Shown here: positions 1-10,076 of the stretch, one piece after another
Position numbering within the stretch: position 1 is the first letter of the stretch
Layout: every line of letters starts with the position of its first letter
NCBI GenBank assembly: GCA_041441465.1
Contig: JASDSY010000030.1
Span: 1-64,000 of the forward strand
Reading direction: 5' to 3'
From: JASDSY01 sp041441465
GTDB taxonomy: Bacteria; Muiribacteriota; UBA9980
DNA: 64,000 nt
Program-made: the position numbers and the translations under genes
Notes under the pieces: generated by a model
The model's database searches: none
What the model saw: only the letters and a program-made list of their open reading frames with translations
Told to the model about the DNA's origin: nothing

Positions 1-197
1 TAATTTGAAATATAAATAACGAATTTACAATAGTTTTGCTATGCGAAACTTAAGTTAAAATAATAAAAAGTCAAACATTCTTATAAATTTCTTGTAATCT
101 TATTTAGATTATAATCTTTTTATATGGGTTTCATTTGCTCATTTAATTATACGTTCATAGTTAAGAGCCGTCTCAAAATTTTTTTGAATTATAAAAA

Positions 198-242
198 ACC
201 CCCGCTGTTTTGAAATTTTATATTCGTAAACAACGGGAATTT
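198..242 (-). terminator. Rho-independent terminator
   Basis: On the minus strand a stem pairing CCCGTTGTTT with AAACAGCGGG is followed by GGTTTTTT. It lies just past the stop of the hydrolase gene that ends at 268, so it probably ends that transcript. Positions 1-197 are AT-rich and hold nothing I can identify. Confidence 0.8.
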
Positions 243-267
243 TTTATTTTTAAGATTTTAGTTTATT

Positions 268-2301
268 TTATCTTGCCATAATTCTGAAATAATCTCCGGT
301 TCTTCCGGCGAAGAATATGAAGCTGCCTTCAGGAGTGTATAGCTCATCATTTTTGTCTATATAATTATCGAATAATGTTTCATCACCTTTGACTACGATT
401 ATACGCCCTTTTTCAGGAGCTTCAAATTTAAGGATCGCGCCTTTTTCTACTTTCATCCATTCGTTATAATTATTAAGGCCTATAAATATTCTATTTATGC
501 CCGATACGACTTTTTTTATCTTATCAGCCGGCGCGAGTAAGAAACAGCTTGCCTGTGCCCATATTTCGCCGTTGTTTTCAATAAGGTACAATTCTGACTG
601 GTCGCGGAAAGCCGTAGCTGCTATGCTTGCGAAATCGGCGCTCTCAATTTTTTTTATACCGGCGAAGCTGATATATCCCGGCAGGTCTTTAATTAAATTT
701 GAATGCATCGGTTTAATACCGCCAGCGGTAACATAAGGTTTGATATTTTTAAAAAGCCAGGTTTTGCCGTTAAGGTCGATTTTCATGGCCGGCGGATTTT
801 TTACCGGTTCGAGTTTTTGGAACATTACCATATCAACGTCGTATGTATCAATATGGCTTGCTGCGATATATTTAACACCGTCATTTTCAACAAAGTAGAA
901 TTTCAGTTTGTTTTTATAATCATAAAAGAAGCCGTTATTGTAAATGAAAGTATAAATCGGAGTTTCTGTAGATTTAATTCCGTCCTTTGAACCTTCTGCC
1001 GCGTCCGTCGAATAGAGGCTGAACCCTTTTTTTTCTGAATCGAATTTCAGCATTACGAGTTTAGCGTCGGATACGTAATAACCTTCATAATTAAGCATAT
1101 CTTCTGATACTTTTTGAGCTTCTAACGGTTTTTCAACTTCCTTCGGTTTTGGTTCGGCTATATTTTTGTCTTTAAGTATGCCTTCAAGAACTGGACGTGC
1201 GAGCGTTTCGCCTGAAGCCGTGCCTGATATAATAACGCCTATGGAAATTTCTTCTTTTGGAAGTACAAGCAGGCATGTCGAATTATATGTCGTGTTGCCG
1301 CCTTTGGACATCACCTGAACGCCTTTAGCGCCGTAATAAGGGTTATTCACGTATTCCCAGCCGAGTTCCTGCATCATTTGCGGCCCTCTTAATTTCATTG
1401 AAAATTCAGTAGGCTGTGTTTTACGCATTTCGATAAGCGAGTTTTTTGAAAGCAGTTGATTGGCGTCGTCACAGAAGCTGTAACCAAATCTGCAGAGGTC
1501 TTCGGCGGTTGATGAAAGGCCGCCGGCGCCGTAAACCATCATTACTTCGTTCGGATGTTTCAGGCCTTTAGCATCGTAATAAAGAGCTGCGTTCTCAGGA
1601 TTGAGTTCGCCTGTGCTCGCGCCTGTATTATGCATGCAGAGAGGTTTGAATACGCGCTTATTCAAAAAATCCATATATTTTATGCCTGACACTCTTTCAA
1701 CGAGTATTTCGGCGAAAGTGAAACCGTCGTTGCAATACATCGACATAGCGCCGGGTTTATGTTTGAGCATTGCGCGTTTCATCGAATCTATAAGGATTTT
1801 ATGCGTGTCATCGCAGGTTTCATAACCTGTGATTGTAGTTGTTCCAGGCAGGCCTGATGAATGGTTGAAAAGCATGCGTACAGTTATGTCTTTATAACGC
1901 GGGTCGCGCATCGTGAATTCGGGTATATATTTTGCCATAGGCTCGTCGAGATTCACGCGGCCGTCATCGACAAGCAGCATTACTGCGGCTACTACAAACA
2001 TCTTGCTTGTCGAGCCGATGTTAAAGCGCGTATATTTGTCTACCGGTGAATTTTTTGAGCGGTCGGTAACGCCGATTCCTTCGCTGTAAACGATTCTGCC
2101 GTGGTCCATTATCGCGACCGTAGCGCCGGTGCCCTGACCGTTTGTTATGGCTTTCCATAATGTTTCGCGCGCGGCTGTTATCGCGTTTTTATATTTTTCA
2201 TCGTTAATTCCGGCCCTTTTCGCCAGATTTTTCGCGTCGCTGACCCCGGCGGCGCACATGATTAATGAAAGACATAGGATAAGAATATAAAATTTTTTCA
2301 T
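268..2301 (-). CDS. Secreted beta-lactamase-family serine hydrolase
   Basis: A 677-residue exported protein of the serine beta-lactamase / penicillin-binding-protein-like family (class C fold). Residues 1-24 form a signal peptide (hydrophobic core, then GVSDAK). The three active-site elements are visible: STSK near residue 98 (nucleophile Ser and Lys), YCN near 189, and KGG near 333. Residues past about 400 form a long C-terminal region without catalytic motifs, as in many DUF3471-type esterase/peptidase homologues. The start is supported by GGAGG upstream of the ATG. Substrate cannot be told from sequence: it could be a D-aminopeptidase, esterase or cell-wall enzyme rather than a resistance gene. 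It is followed on the same strand by a terminator and preceded by a second, shorter member of the family. Confidence 0.88.
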   Translation of the reverse strand: MKKFYILILCLSLIMCAAGVSDAKNLAKRAGINDEKYKNAITAARETLWKAITNGQGTGATVAIMDHGRIVYSEGIGVTDRSKNSPVDKYTRFNIGSTSKMFVVAAVMLLVDDGRVNLDEPMAKYIPEFTMRDPRYKDITVRMLFNHSSGLPGTTTITGYETCDDTHKILIDSMKRAMLKHKPGAMSMYCNDGFTFAEILVERVSGIKYMDFLNKRVFKPLCMHNTGASTGELNPENAALYYDAKGLKHPNEVMMVYGAGGLSSTAEDLCRFGYSFCDDANQLLSKNSLIEMRKTQPTEFSMKLRGPQMMQELGWEYVNNPYYGAKGVQVMSKGGNTTYNSTCLLVLPKEEISIGVIISGTASGETLARPVLEGILKDKNIAEPKPKEVEKPLEAQKVSEDMLNYEGYYVSDAKLVMLKFDSEKKGFSLYSTDAAEGSKDGIKSTETPIYTFIYNNGFFYDYKNKLKFYFVENDGVKYIAASHIDTYDVDMVMFQKLEPVKNPPAMKIDLNGKTWLFKNIKPYVTAGGIKPMHSNLIKDLPGYISFAGIKKIESADFASIAATAFRDQSELYLIENNGEIWAQASCFLLAPADKIKKVVSGINRIFIGLNNYNEWMKVEKGAILKFEAPEKGRIIVVKGDETLFDNYIDKNDELYTPEGSFIFFAGRTGDYFRIMAR

Positions 2302-2439
2302 ACTTTAAACCTCCGTAATGATTGAATTTTTGTTCAATTCTTATATTTATAAAAGAAATTTTTACATTTTGTTTCTAATGATGTTTTTTCAATATGCCGG
2401 GCTTTGCAAAAATTGAGTTATTAAATTATTAAATGTTAG

Positions 2440-3597
2440 TTATTTTATAATTTTGTCTGCTTTTACTTTTTGATGAACTTGGCCTGGAAGAAGCAATTCG
2501 GCTACTTCATTGAAAACTTTTTCAGGCGCGCCTTTGACGAATTGAATGCTCATAGGCATCATACAGATTATTGTTACCGCGTGATCCGGGTGATGGAACA
2601 TTGCGATGCAATAACCGTTTATTGAGCCGTTATGACCTAAAAATGTTCCAAATGACATAATCCCGAGGCCGTAACCCATTTCAAGGTTCTTTTCCTCTGA
2701 GACTAATTTAAGGCGTTCATTCTGGAGTTCTTTAGATATAAGCTTGCCTTCGGCGATAGCGGCTGCCCAGATTTTGAGGTCGCCGATTGTCGAAACTACC
2801 GCGCCGGCAAAGTTCGGGCCTGACGGTTCGAATATCGAAACGTCAACTGTGTCGTTATAACCGTGAAAATGGCTGCCTTCAATTTCAGGAGTTACCGCAT
2901 AATATGTATCTTTAAGGCCGAGCGGTTCGCATATTTTTTTCTTAAGAACGTCCGCAAATTTTTCGCCTGTTAATTTTTCTATGATCATTCCTGCGAGGAG
3001 ATAGTTTGTATTTGAATAGCGGTATGATGTGCCGGGTTCGAAATCCGGTTTGTTGTCGGCTGCGATCTTCAGTAAGTCAGTCGTTGACCATTTTTTGAGC
3101 GGTTCCGTGATGACGAATTTATTGAATTCATCGAGCGAGGTGTACGAATATAGGCCGCTTGTGTGGTTAAGAAGCTGTCTTACCGTGATTTTGTCGGAGT
3201 TTTTTACTTCAGGAAAAAATTTTGAAAGCTTATCGTCAAGGCTTAATTTCTTTTCGTCGACAAGCATTAAAAACAGTGTAGCCGTAAATGTTTTAGTAAG
3301 GCTTGCAATGCGGAATTTGTCGGTTGTTTTGGCGTCGGTGCCGGTTTTAACATCAGACTTCCCTCTTACAATAACCTGCTCTCCGTCAGGCGTCCATACG
3401 CCGAGTATGGCGGCCGGCGTTTTAACTTCCGCGATATGCTTATCGAGTACCGCTTCGATCTTTTTTTTGTTTTCTTCCGTCAATAGTTTTGCTTTTTCCG
3501 CTTTTTTTGCATCCTGCGCGAAGCCGTTCGAGAATGCGCATAACGCTATCATAATCAATGCCAATACGAAAATTGATGATTTGAAATACCTGGTCAT
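2440..3597 (-). CDS. Secreted beta-lactamase-family serine hydrolase
   Basis: A 385-residue exported hydrolase of the same family as its downstream neighbour. The signal peptide ends near NGFAQ. Catalytic motifs are SLTK (nucleophile Ser/Lys), YSN and HNG in the expected order and spacing for D-alanyl-D-alanine carboxypeptidase-like or class C-like enzymes. I chose the ATG at 3597 because GGAGG sits just upstream; an in-frame start five codons earlier overlaps that ribosome site. The two hydrolase genes are separated by about 140 bp of AT-rich DNA, so they may be co-transcribed or independent. The substrate is unknown. Confidence 0.88.
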   Translation of the reverse strand: MTRYFKSSIFVLALIMIALCAFSNGFAQDAKKAEKAKLLTEENKKKIEAVLDKHIAEVKTPAAILGVWTPDGEQVIVRGKSDVKTGTDAKTTDKFRIASLTKTFTATLFLMLVDEKKLSLDDKLSKFFPEVKNSDKITVRQLLNHTSGLYSYTSLDEFNKFVITEPLKKWSTTDLLKIAADNKPDFEPGTSYRYSNTNYLLAGMIIEKLTGEKFADVLKKKICEPLGLKDTYYAVTPEIEGSHFHGYNDTVDVSIFEPSGPNFAGAVVSTIGDLKIWAAAIAEGKLISKELQNERLKLVSEEKNLEMGYGLGIMSFGTFLGHNGSINGYCIAMFHHPDHAVTIICMMPMSIQFVKGAPEKVFNEVAELLLPGQVHQKVKADKIIK

Positions 3598-3736
3598 AAA
3601 TTCCTCCAACATAACGATTAAATTTTTTTATAATTTACAAATATTCAAAATAAAATTTTGTGGATTTAAATGGTTTTATTTTTTATCTGTTATATAACCG
3701 GCTAATTTTATTTCGAATAAATATAAATCTAAATGT

Positions 3737-5554
3737 TTACAAATTAAATTCAAGTATAAAATTACTTCCGCCGTTTCTTTCGATCCTGATAACTCCGTCT
3801 AATTGCCGGACCATAATTTCTACAAGATGTAATCCGAACCCGCTGGTATTTGTAAAATTAATAGTTTCAGGAATTCCAGTGCCGTCGTCTTTTATTTGAA
3901 GAACTATATGTTTATCATCGCTCGCGGTTGAAAGAGTTATCGTTCCGTTATCACGCCCGTTGAACGCGTATTTCATGGCGTTGGTAACAAGTTCGTTGAC
4001 TATTACTCCGATGTTATATATTCTTTGAGGATCGGTTTTGAAATTAGTTATTTGTTTTTCGATTTTTATCTTTGAGCTGTTTGAAAAATTGATTGAGATT
4101 TCTTTCAGAAGGGCGGTTAAAAATTCGTCGAATGAAAGTTCATTCATATTGTCGGTCCTGTAAAGTTTATCGTACAGGACAAGCATATTTTTGACACGGC
4201 CGACAGCGTCATTCAGCGCTGAAATGGCAGCCTGATCTTTGAGCGTACTTGTCTGCAATTTCAGCATGCAGCAGACTGAGTTAATATTATTTTTGATGCG
4301 GTGATGCGCTTCTTTCAATAGAAGGTCTTTTTCGGCAAGCAGGGTCTTGATTTTTTCTTCGGCTATTCTGCGGTCAGTTATATCATTGAACAGGCATATA
4401 GAAACATCTTTTTCAAAATACGCAGATATGAGAACTGTTTTTACGCTGCCGTCTTTGCCGGTCACAAAATATTCGCGTACGGGGGTGGAGGTATTATTTT
4501 TAATAGCTATTTCAACGTCGTCCGACCAGCTCTTTATAACTTTATTTCTATATGCCGGATCGGGATAGGCTGTTTCCAGCCATTTTTCAATCGTTGGAAC
4601 ATCATCGGGTGTATATCCGAATGTTGTCATGAATTGATTATTGTGAAATATTATTTTACCGGAGTTATCTGAAAGCGCAATTGGAATCGGCAAAAACTCG
4701 AGCGCTTTTCGAAATTTTTTCTCACTTTCTTTCAGCGCCTGCTCGTCTAATGTCCGTTCGGTAATGTCCTGGACGGTGCCGATGGAAATTAAAGGGCTGC
4801 CGGCGGAATCGAATGAGGTTTCGCATTGTTCTTCAACATATTTAATTCTTCCGTCTGGAAAACTGAGCCTGTGAGCTATTTTGTAATTATCGTGTGTTTT
4901 TAGTGAATTCTTGTAAGCTGTATCGACTGCGGCGCGATCGTCCGGATGAATAGCCTGCAGAAACGATTCATAAGATATTTCGGATTTTTCTCTGTCGATT
5001 TCGAATATGCGGAAGATTTCATCGGACCATGTCAATTTATTATTAAGAAGATCAAGTTCCCAGTTGCCGGTTTTAGATACGCGCTGCGCGTCATTTAATT
5101 GACGTTCACTTATTTTAAGGGCTTTTTCGGCTTTTGAACGCTCGCTGAGTTCATGCTCTATTTTTTTATGCGCTTCAAACAGCTTAAATGCCATTTTTAT
5201 TGAAGCGTCAATGACCGTTAATGCTGAGCCTTTAACTATATAACCGTATGAATTTATTTTTTCGGTTTTAGAGACTATTGCCTGTTCATGGTGAGATGAA
5301 AGAAATACAACGGGCAGAGCGTGCTTTTTCAGGATGATTGCGGCGGCTTCGGTGCCGTCCATTCCTGGACCGAGGTCAATGTCCATAAGGATAATGTCAA
5401 TGCCGGGATCAGTGGCGGCTGTTTCTATAGCAGCTTTGCCTGATTCTGCAGTTATTACCGAATAGCCGTATTTTTCTAAATCATATTTTGCGGCCATAGC
5501 GGGAATAATTTCATCTTCGACGAGCAGTATTTTTTTTACAGGCGACGCTGACAT
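3737..5554 (-). CDS. Response regulator-PAS-PAS-histidine kinase
   Basis: A 605-residue cytoplasmic signalling protein. An N-terminal receiver domain (about residues 6-125, acidic pocket VEDE and phospho-acceptor Asp in LMDIDLG) is followed by two PAS domains (about 160-280 and 285-405; the first ends in the PAC-type phrase GTVQDIT). The kinase module follows: EAHHRIKNN, the phospho-His motif of the HisKA_2 class, then an HATPase with NELVTNAMKYAF, DDGTGIP and GFGLHLV. HisKA_2 kinases usually feed general stress or ANTAR-type outputs. Having the receiver at the N-terminus and no membrane segment suggests a cytoplasmic sensor integrated in a phosphorelay. The start at 5554 follows AAGGAG at a somewhat long spacing; an in-frame ATG 13 codons upstream is possible. 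No dedicated partner is adjacent. Confidence 0.88.
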   Translation of the reverse strand: MSASPVKKILLVEDEIIPAMAAKYDLEKYGYSVITAESGKAAIETAATDPGIDIILMDIDLGPGMDGTEAAAIILKKHALPVVFLSSHHEQAIVSKTEKINSYGYIVKGSALTVIDASIKMAFKLFEAHKKIEHELSERSKAEKALKISERQLNDAQRVSKTGNWELDLLNNKLTWSDEIFRIFEIDREKSEISYESFLQAIHPDDRAAVDTAYKNSLKTHDNYKIAHRLSFPDGRIKYVEEQCETSFDSAGSPLISIGTVQDITERTLDEQALKESEKKFRKALEFLPIPIALSDNSGKIIFHNNQFMTTFGYTPDDVPTIEKWLETAYPDPAYRNKVIKSWSDDVEIAIKNNTSTPVREYFVTGKDGSVKTVLISAYFEKDVSICLFNDITDRRIAEEKIKTLLAEKDLLLKEAHHRIKNNINSVCCMLKLQTSTLKDQAAISALNDAVGRVKNMLVLYDKLYRTDNMNELSFDEFLTALLKEISINFSNSSKIKIEKQITNFKTDPQRIYNIGVIVNELVTNAMKYAFNGRDNGTITLSTASDDKHIVLQIKDDGTGIPETINFTNTSGFGLHLVEIMVRQLDGVIRIERNGGSNFILEFNL

Positions 5555-5879
5555 ATTATATTTTGCTCTCCTTAATCCGTAAGCGTATCTCAAAAATCGT
5601 TTTGATTAGAATTGCCGGATGGTTAACTGGAATTTTTAGCGTTTACTTAGATTAATGTAAGTTATTGCTTTGCAGTTATTTGGTAAAAAATTTTTTACTG
5701 GATTTTATAATATAAATTTATATTGCCTATTACTAACCATGAAGAATAATGCGAGTATACTACATTAAAAATTTGTTGTCAAGCGTGCGTCAGTAATAAC
5801 TGATTTATTGATTATTCAATAATTAATGGGAATTAAAAGCAGCATAATGGAGTTATAAGAGCTTATTTATTAAAATTAA
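5555..5879. other. Intergenic gap, no gene seen
   Basis: About 325 bp of AT-rich DNA between divergent genes. It must hold promoters for the kinase (minus) and the small membrane protein (plus). I see no confident -35/-10 pair, no strong hairpin and no coding frame. Confidence 0.5.
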
Positions 5880-6119
5880 ATGGTTTTTGTGAAAATAAAA
5901 AATTTAATTTTAATAGTTTTATACCGCAATCGCCATGATAAATTTAAGTCGGAAAAAACTCCGGACGTGAACGGAAAAAACTCCGAATTTGTGTTGGAAT
6001 ATCCAACAGGTTTATTTTTATTAATGATATTTTTGGGCATTGATATTGCTCTTCTTTTAACCATTATGCATTTACTCCGTAGTAAAAATAAAAAATATAT
6101 GAAGGGGGATTCATTATGA
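5880..6119 (+). CDS. Small single-span membrane protein
   Basis: A 79-residue hypothetical protein. A lysine-rich N-terminal part is followed by one strong transmembrane segment (about residues 43-67, FLLMIFLGIDIALLLTIM) and a basic tail. The stop codon overlaps the start of the next gene by 4 bases (ATGA), which suggests translational coupling to the C39-like protease. There is no good ribosome site before the first ATG, so the true start is uncertain. Family not recognised. Confidence 0.45.
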   Translation: MVFVKIKNLILIVLYRNRHDKFKSEKTPDVNGKNSEFVLEYPTGLFLLMIFLGIDIALLLTIMHLLRSKNKKYMKGDSL

Positions 6120-7363
6120 TGAGAAAAATTATTGTCTTCATTGCTCTTTTTTTTATTGTGTATTTGTCTTTTAATACAGCTGCCGCAGCTATTGAAGACG
6201 ATACAGTCGAATCTAAAATAGCGTCACAGTTCGAGTGTCTTTATAAATTTACATTAATAAAACAGGCCGAGGATAACGGTGCGAGTAAAGATACGCTGGA
6301 CAGGCTTCGTGAAAAATACTCGAGTGAATTATCTTATTATAACAGCATATTGAAATCGTATTACTCAAATCAAATCGCGGATACTTCGTCAGTTTCTTTT
6401 GATAACAACAAAACTCACGGTTCGTCATCGGAAGTAATTCTTAAAATCGGCCCTAAACATAACGATTACCGTACACTCAAAAAAATCTGCATTGCTTATG
6501 TTTTAAATCTTGTTCTTGGATATTACGGCCAGGACGAGGATATGTACACTACTCTCGATAATATCAGAAATACTGATGTTCATTCGGATTCGCGCAATGT
6601 TATCATTGAATATCTCGGCGACCGCTCGATTGGCGTGGTCGTTAAAAATGACGCGGTAATAGAGGATATAAAAGATTCTATTGACTCTAAAAATCCGGTT
6701 ATATGTTATGTCGGCGTGAAAAATATATCGCATTGGGTTCTGGTTATAGGATATTCCAAAGGCGCTGACGATTCGATTGCGGCCGTTTATATTAGGGACG
6801 CTTATTGGGGAAAGAAAAAACAATATAAAATTCCGGTTGAATTATTCTTAATGATATGGAAAACTCCGGAAGCAGGAAAAAAGCTCACTCTCGAAGGTGA
6901 AGAAAAATGCTCGAATTATATGATAACGACTTTTAGCGCTCAGACGCCGGAAGATACTTCTGAAACGGGAGTAACTCCGCCGCCGATCCCGCCGGGGCCT
7001 CCTGATTCAGGAGATTCGTCTTCGGTTGAAACTGGTCATCCGCCGATCCATGACGCTGATACTGCCGAAAATCAGTCGTCTTCAAACCAATCGCAAACGC
7101 AGCTTGATATACTGAAAGCTCTTACCGAAATTCTCAAAAAGCTTATCGAACTTCAGCAGAGTATGTTGTCATCAGGGCAAAACAATAATAATTCCGGCGG
7201 CTATCCGCCTCCGCCACGACATCATTCCCACGGGCCGAGTGAAATTGTCGGCGACTCGTCGGAAGTAACTTCAAACTCGGGAAATTCGGCAAATTTGAAT
7301 TCTAACGGCACATCTCAAAGCCAAAATAAAACATTCCTGAATTTTTTTAACCGATTTAAATGA
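6116..7363 (+). CDS. Secreted C39-like cysteine protease
   Basis: A 415-residue exported protein. A signal peptide (residues 1-25, ending AAAA) leads into a papain-fold, peptidase C39-like core. The likely catalytic Cys is in KKICIAYV (about residue 125), the His in SHWVLVIGYS (about 206) and the Asp in YIRDAYWG (about 227), the order and spacing expected for C39_2-type peptidases. Residues past about 285 are a low-complexity Pro/Ser/Asn-rich tail with one coiled-coil-like stretch around 325-350. The ribosome site is GAAGGGGG and two adjacent ATG codons are available. It may process or degrade extracytoplasmic peptides. No bacteriocin or ABC exporter gene is nearby, so a bacteriocin role is not supported. 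Confidence 0.7.
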   Translation: MMRKIIVFIALFFIVYLSFNTAAAAIEDDTVESKIASQFECLYKFTLIKQAEDNGASKDTLDRLREKYSSELSYYNSILKSYYSNQIADTSSVSFDNNKTHGSSSEVILKIGPKHNDYRTLKKICIAYVLNLVLGYYGQDEDMYTTLDNIRNTDVHSDSRNVIIEYLGDRSIGVVVKNDAVIEDIKDSIDSKNPVICYVGVKNISHWVLVIGYSKGADDSIAAVYIRDAYWGKKKQYKIPVELFLMIWKTPEAGKKLTLEGEEKCSNYMITTFSAQTPEDTSETGVTPPPIPPGPPDSGDSSSVETGHPPIHDADTAENQSSSNQSQTQLDILKALTEILKKLIELQQSMLSSGQNNNNSGGYPPPPRHHSHGPSEIVGDSSEVTSNSGNSANLNSNGTSQSQNKTFLNFFNRFK

Positions 7364-7538
7364 AATGATTCGTGATTTGGTGTTTTTTAAATTCTATAGT
7401 TATTCTCGTATTAATTTGTTCACATGCAGGTTAGAGTTTATATAGTTATTAAGCGGATAAAAATATGTAACATGTATATGAATTTTATTATATGCTAAAA
7501 CAGCTAGTTTATAATAAATATTCTGAAAAAAATATTTT

Positions 7539-7574
7539 AAAAAGGCCGTTCCTAAATATCGGAAGGCCTTTTTT
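7539..7574. terminator. Bidirectional terminator
   Basis: The stem AAAAAGGCC plus TTCC pairs with GGAA plus GGCCTTTTTT, with one bulged G. It lies between convergent genes and has A- and T-tracts on both sides, so it can stop transcription from either direction. Confidence 0.85.
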
Positions 7575-8874
7575 ATTTATTGCTCGTATTTTTATTTAAT
7601 ATCGCGGCATATTTTCTATTTTTGCCCAGGCCGATGATTTTTATCAGTCCTTTTTCTGCCATTTGACGCAATATAACGTTTGCGCGTGTCGTGCTGACTT
7701 CGAGAAGTTCCTGTACTTCAAGACGGCTGATTTCTTTTTTTGGGGTAATAAAATTGATGACTTTATCCCACTGCGGATTGTTTGGATGATCGACTGCAGG
7801 CGTAAATGATTTTCCCGAATACATGGAAGGCAATGTTATCATAAAAGCGCTGGATGTCGCTTTTATTTCAGGTTTGATGCTGATGTCACGGTAATTGTTC
7901 ATTATTTTGCTTATTCCCGTGCCGTAAGCTTCAATAAGTTTTAAGCGATAGAATATATTTGTCAGTTTTTCATTTCTTGTTTGTGATATGCCAAGCATTA
8001 TGTCATCGACGGTCAGGCCTGAAACCGGACCTCCTAATGAAATAAATTCAATATGATCATGAAAGATATTAATAAGCGTACTGCCGCTGTATGAATAATC
8101 ACGATGTACCAGAGCATTTAGCAAAGCTTCACGAATTGCGACTTCAGGATAATCTCTGTATTCGGTTCGTTCGAGCCCTGATATCTTGGCCTGTAATCTG
8201 TTATGAAGGTTTATAAATTCAAAAGATTCATGTAATTGCCGGAGCAGCGAACCTCCAAATTCCTGTCTATCTTTAAATACGTTCTTGTCATCGCCTTCGA
8301 AGCAGGCGAACTTTATTGTGTGCATGCATTGTTCGGAAAGTAAGAGGCCCAGGTTCGAAAAAAGTCCGTCTGAATTTTTGATTCCTAAAGTGATCATTTG
8401 TGAATCGCCAAAATCGATATTGCGGGCGGCAAATTCTTTAATGGTAAAATCGAAATTCAGTTCTTGATTTATCGCGCGGGTGTTTTCAAATCTATCGCCG
8501 TCAGATTCCTTTATCATTCGTCGAATTGCTTCTTCTGAGGCTGGAATTGAAGCGGTAGCGTGTCTCACATAAACTCCCGATGGTTTGATGCCTTTATCGG
8601 AAAGGTAATAAGGCCTGTCGGTGCCGCGTGTTAAGGAAATAACGATTATATTTTTACCTTCTTCATTTTTGATTTTGCATTTAGTGAATATCGTCATGTC
8701 TGGTTTAATTCCATCGCGGATGGCATTTATAACCTGGAGCCTGACATTTTCCGGATGTGAAATTCCGGTAATTTTGCCGTCATCGGCAACTCCGATATAA
8801 ATTTTAACTTCATCCGATAAATATACGCATTTATTGAAATATAAATGCAAAATGTCATATGTTTTACCGCTCAC
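7573..8874 (-). CDS. AlbA_2/Schlafen-type ATP-binding protein, N-terminus incomplete
   Basis: A 433-residue member of the family often annotated as putative transcriptional regulator with AlbA_2 and HATPase_c_4 domains. The AlbA_2 signature is visible at residues 20-40 (IYIGVADDGKITGI), the ATPase-like part at about 240-320 (REALLNALVHRDYS, GTGISKIMNNY), and a winged helix at the C-terminus (RLEVQELLEVSTTRANVILRQM). The usual N-terminal stretch (E..LEFK) is missing. The same frame stays open upstream for about 50 codons without a normal start, and the region just beyond holds a decayed attachment-site copy (9007-9037). I infer that the gene was cut at its 5' end by island activity. It may therefore be non-functional. 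Confidence 0.72.
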   Translation of the reverse strand: MSGKTYDILHLYFNKCVYLSDEVKIYIGVADDGKITGISHPENVRLQVINAIRDGIKPDMTIFTKCKIKNEEGKNIIVISLTRGTDRPYYLSDKGIKPSGVYVRHATASIPASEEAIRRMIKESDGDRFENTRAINQELNFDFTIKEFAARNIDFGDSQMITLGIKNSDGLFSNLGLLLSEQCMHTIKFACFEGDDKNVFKDRQEFGGSLLRQLHESFEFINLHNRLQAKISGLERTEYRDYPEVAIREALLNALVHRDYSYSGSTLINIFHDHIEFISLGGPVSGLTVDDIMLGISQTRNEKLTNIFYRLKLIEAYGTGISKIMNNYRDISIKPEIKATSSAFMITLPSMYSGKSFTPAVDHPNNPQWDKVINFITPKKEISRLEVQELLEVSTTRANVILRQMAEKGLIKIIGLGKNRKYAAILNKNTSNK

Positions 8875-9006
8875 TTTAATATTTGCGGGATTAATTTCAA
8901 TTTTGGAGTCTGCAAGGGTAAAATCGTCCTGCAGCGAACAATATGACCGGTAAACATCATCGCCGGTGCCGGCAGTTTTATCGTATCCTCTAGAATATTG
9001 TAATAA

Positions 9007-9037
9007 AAGCGGATTTGAACCGGCATACGTTTCTTAA
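9007..9037. repeat. Decayed copy of island attachment repeat
   Basis: GCGGATTTGAACC followed by GGCATACGTTTCTTA resembles the tRNA T-arm part of the 75-bp repeats at 18248 and 51302, and even more the copy at 10910-10990 (shared GGCA, TACGTTT and TTA). All copies have the same orientation. I read it as a scar of an older integration. Confidence 0.45.
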
Positions 9038-9084
9038 ATGAATAAACATTCATTTTATTCCGCAGCTGAAATTTAATTAAAAGT

Positions 9085-9780
9085 CTATTTACCTTTTTTA
9101 GATTTTTTTAAAGCATTATAATTTTTTTCAATATAAATAGAATTTTGCAAACAATACATTAGCTGATATAGGCCTGTTTGGTATGTTTTTTTAAACTCAG
9201 GAGGAATGTAACTTACTCCCGCTAATTTGAGTGCTTCTATCTGGCATTTACCCATTTTACTCGCCGGATATAATCCAAAGGCGAGAGTAAGTTGAAAATA
9301 AAAAAAATTCATTACATTGTCATCGCTGGAATTTGGGAAAAGCTGTGATATCAGGCTTAATAACATTGATTGTAATTTTGCCATTTCCTTTTTGAATTCA
9401 GACAGCGCTTTGATTGAAACGTTTTTTTCGATAAATGTAGAGAGTAAAGCGTATAAATCTAAAAGCCTTATGTGTTTGATCAACGCGTTTGTCCATATCT
9501 CGCAAATTTCATTAATTGAATAAAGTTTATTAAGCTTAAATGATTTAATTAAAGATGTTACGAATGATTTAAAATCATCTTTCATAATTATGAGAAGAAT
9601 TTCATCTTTAGTCTTGAAATAATTGTAAATATTTGGCCTCGTAAATTTAGTATGTTCGGAAATAGCGCTGAAACTTAATCCTTCATAACCTGCCGAGTCA
9701 TATATAATAGATGCGGCGTTAACTATCTCTTGAATTCGAGCTTGAATCTGCTCTTCGGATCTTGCGCGATGAAAACTCAT
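9085..9780 (-). CDS. TetR-family transcriptional regulator
   Basis: A 231-residue repressor. The N-terminal TetR helix-turn-helix is clear (about residues 14-60: IVNAASIIYDSAGYEGLSFS, then TKFTRPNIYNYFKTKDEILL), followed by an all-helical ligand/dimer domain. I chose the ATG at 9780 because GGGAG lies just upstream; an in-frame ATG 23 codons earlier lacks such a site. It is divergent from the EFR1 gene at 10148, and an imperfect inverted repeat lies over that gene's promoter. By TetR-family habit it should repress EFR1 and itself in response to a small molecule that the sequence does not reveal. Confidence 0.87.
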   Translation of the reverse strand: MSFHRARSEEQIQARIQEIVNAASIIYDSAGYEGLSFSAISEHTKFTRPNIYNYFKTKDEILLIIMKDDFKSFVTSLIKSFKLNKLYSINEICEIWTNALIKHIRLLDLYALLSTFIEKNVSIKALSEFKKEMAKLQSMLLSLISQLFPNSSDDNVMNFFYFQLTLAFGLYPASKMGKCQIEALKLAGVSYIPPEFKKTYQTGLYQLMYCLQNSIYIEKNYNALKKSKKGK

Positions 9781-10076
9781 ATTATGTCTCCCTGAATTAC
9801 CTTTTCTTTGAAAATCAGTTGATACAGTGTCGCTCTTTTTATATGTCATAATTTTATATCAAATGATTATACCATAAAATTTTTTATTCTTAAATATTTA
9901 ACTGTTTTTTTGCCACTTTAATTGTAAGATTAATAAAGATTCATTATCAGCCTGTAAATTCCCTGCTATGATTTTAAAAAGATTATTTAATAAAAGCCTT
10001 TGTTTTTAAGATAGCCCTGATTCAATTTATTCAAATGAATGCAATTAATAATTAACATGAATTTAGAAGTGATATA

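Noticed and set aside
268..3597. Antibiotic-resistance beta-lactamases
   Set aside because: Motifs fit the broad serine hydrolase family with long extra domains; nothing in the sequence supports resistance specifically.
6116..7363. A bacteriocin-processing system around the C39-like protease
   Set aside because: No ABC transporter or double-glycine leader peptide gene lies nearby; the protein is secreted by itself.
8871..9053. A 60-codon minus-strand frame upstream of the AlbA-type gene
   Set aside because: It runs across the decayed attachment scar, lacks a ribosome site and resembles no protein.
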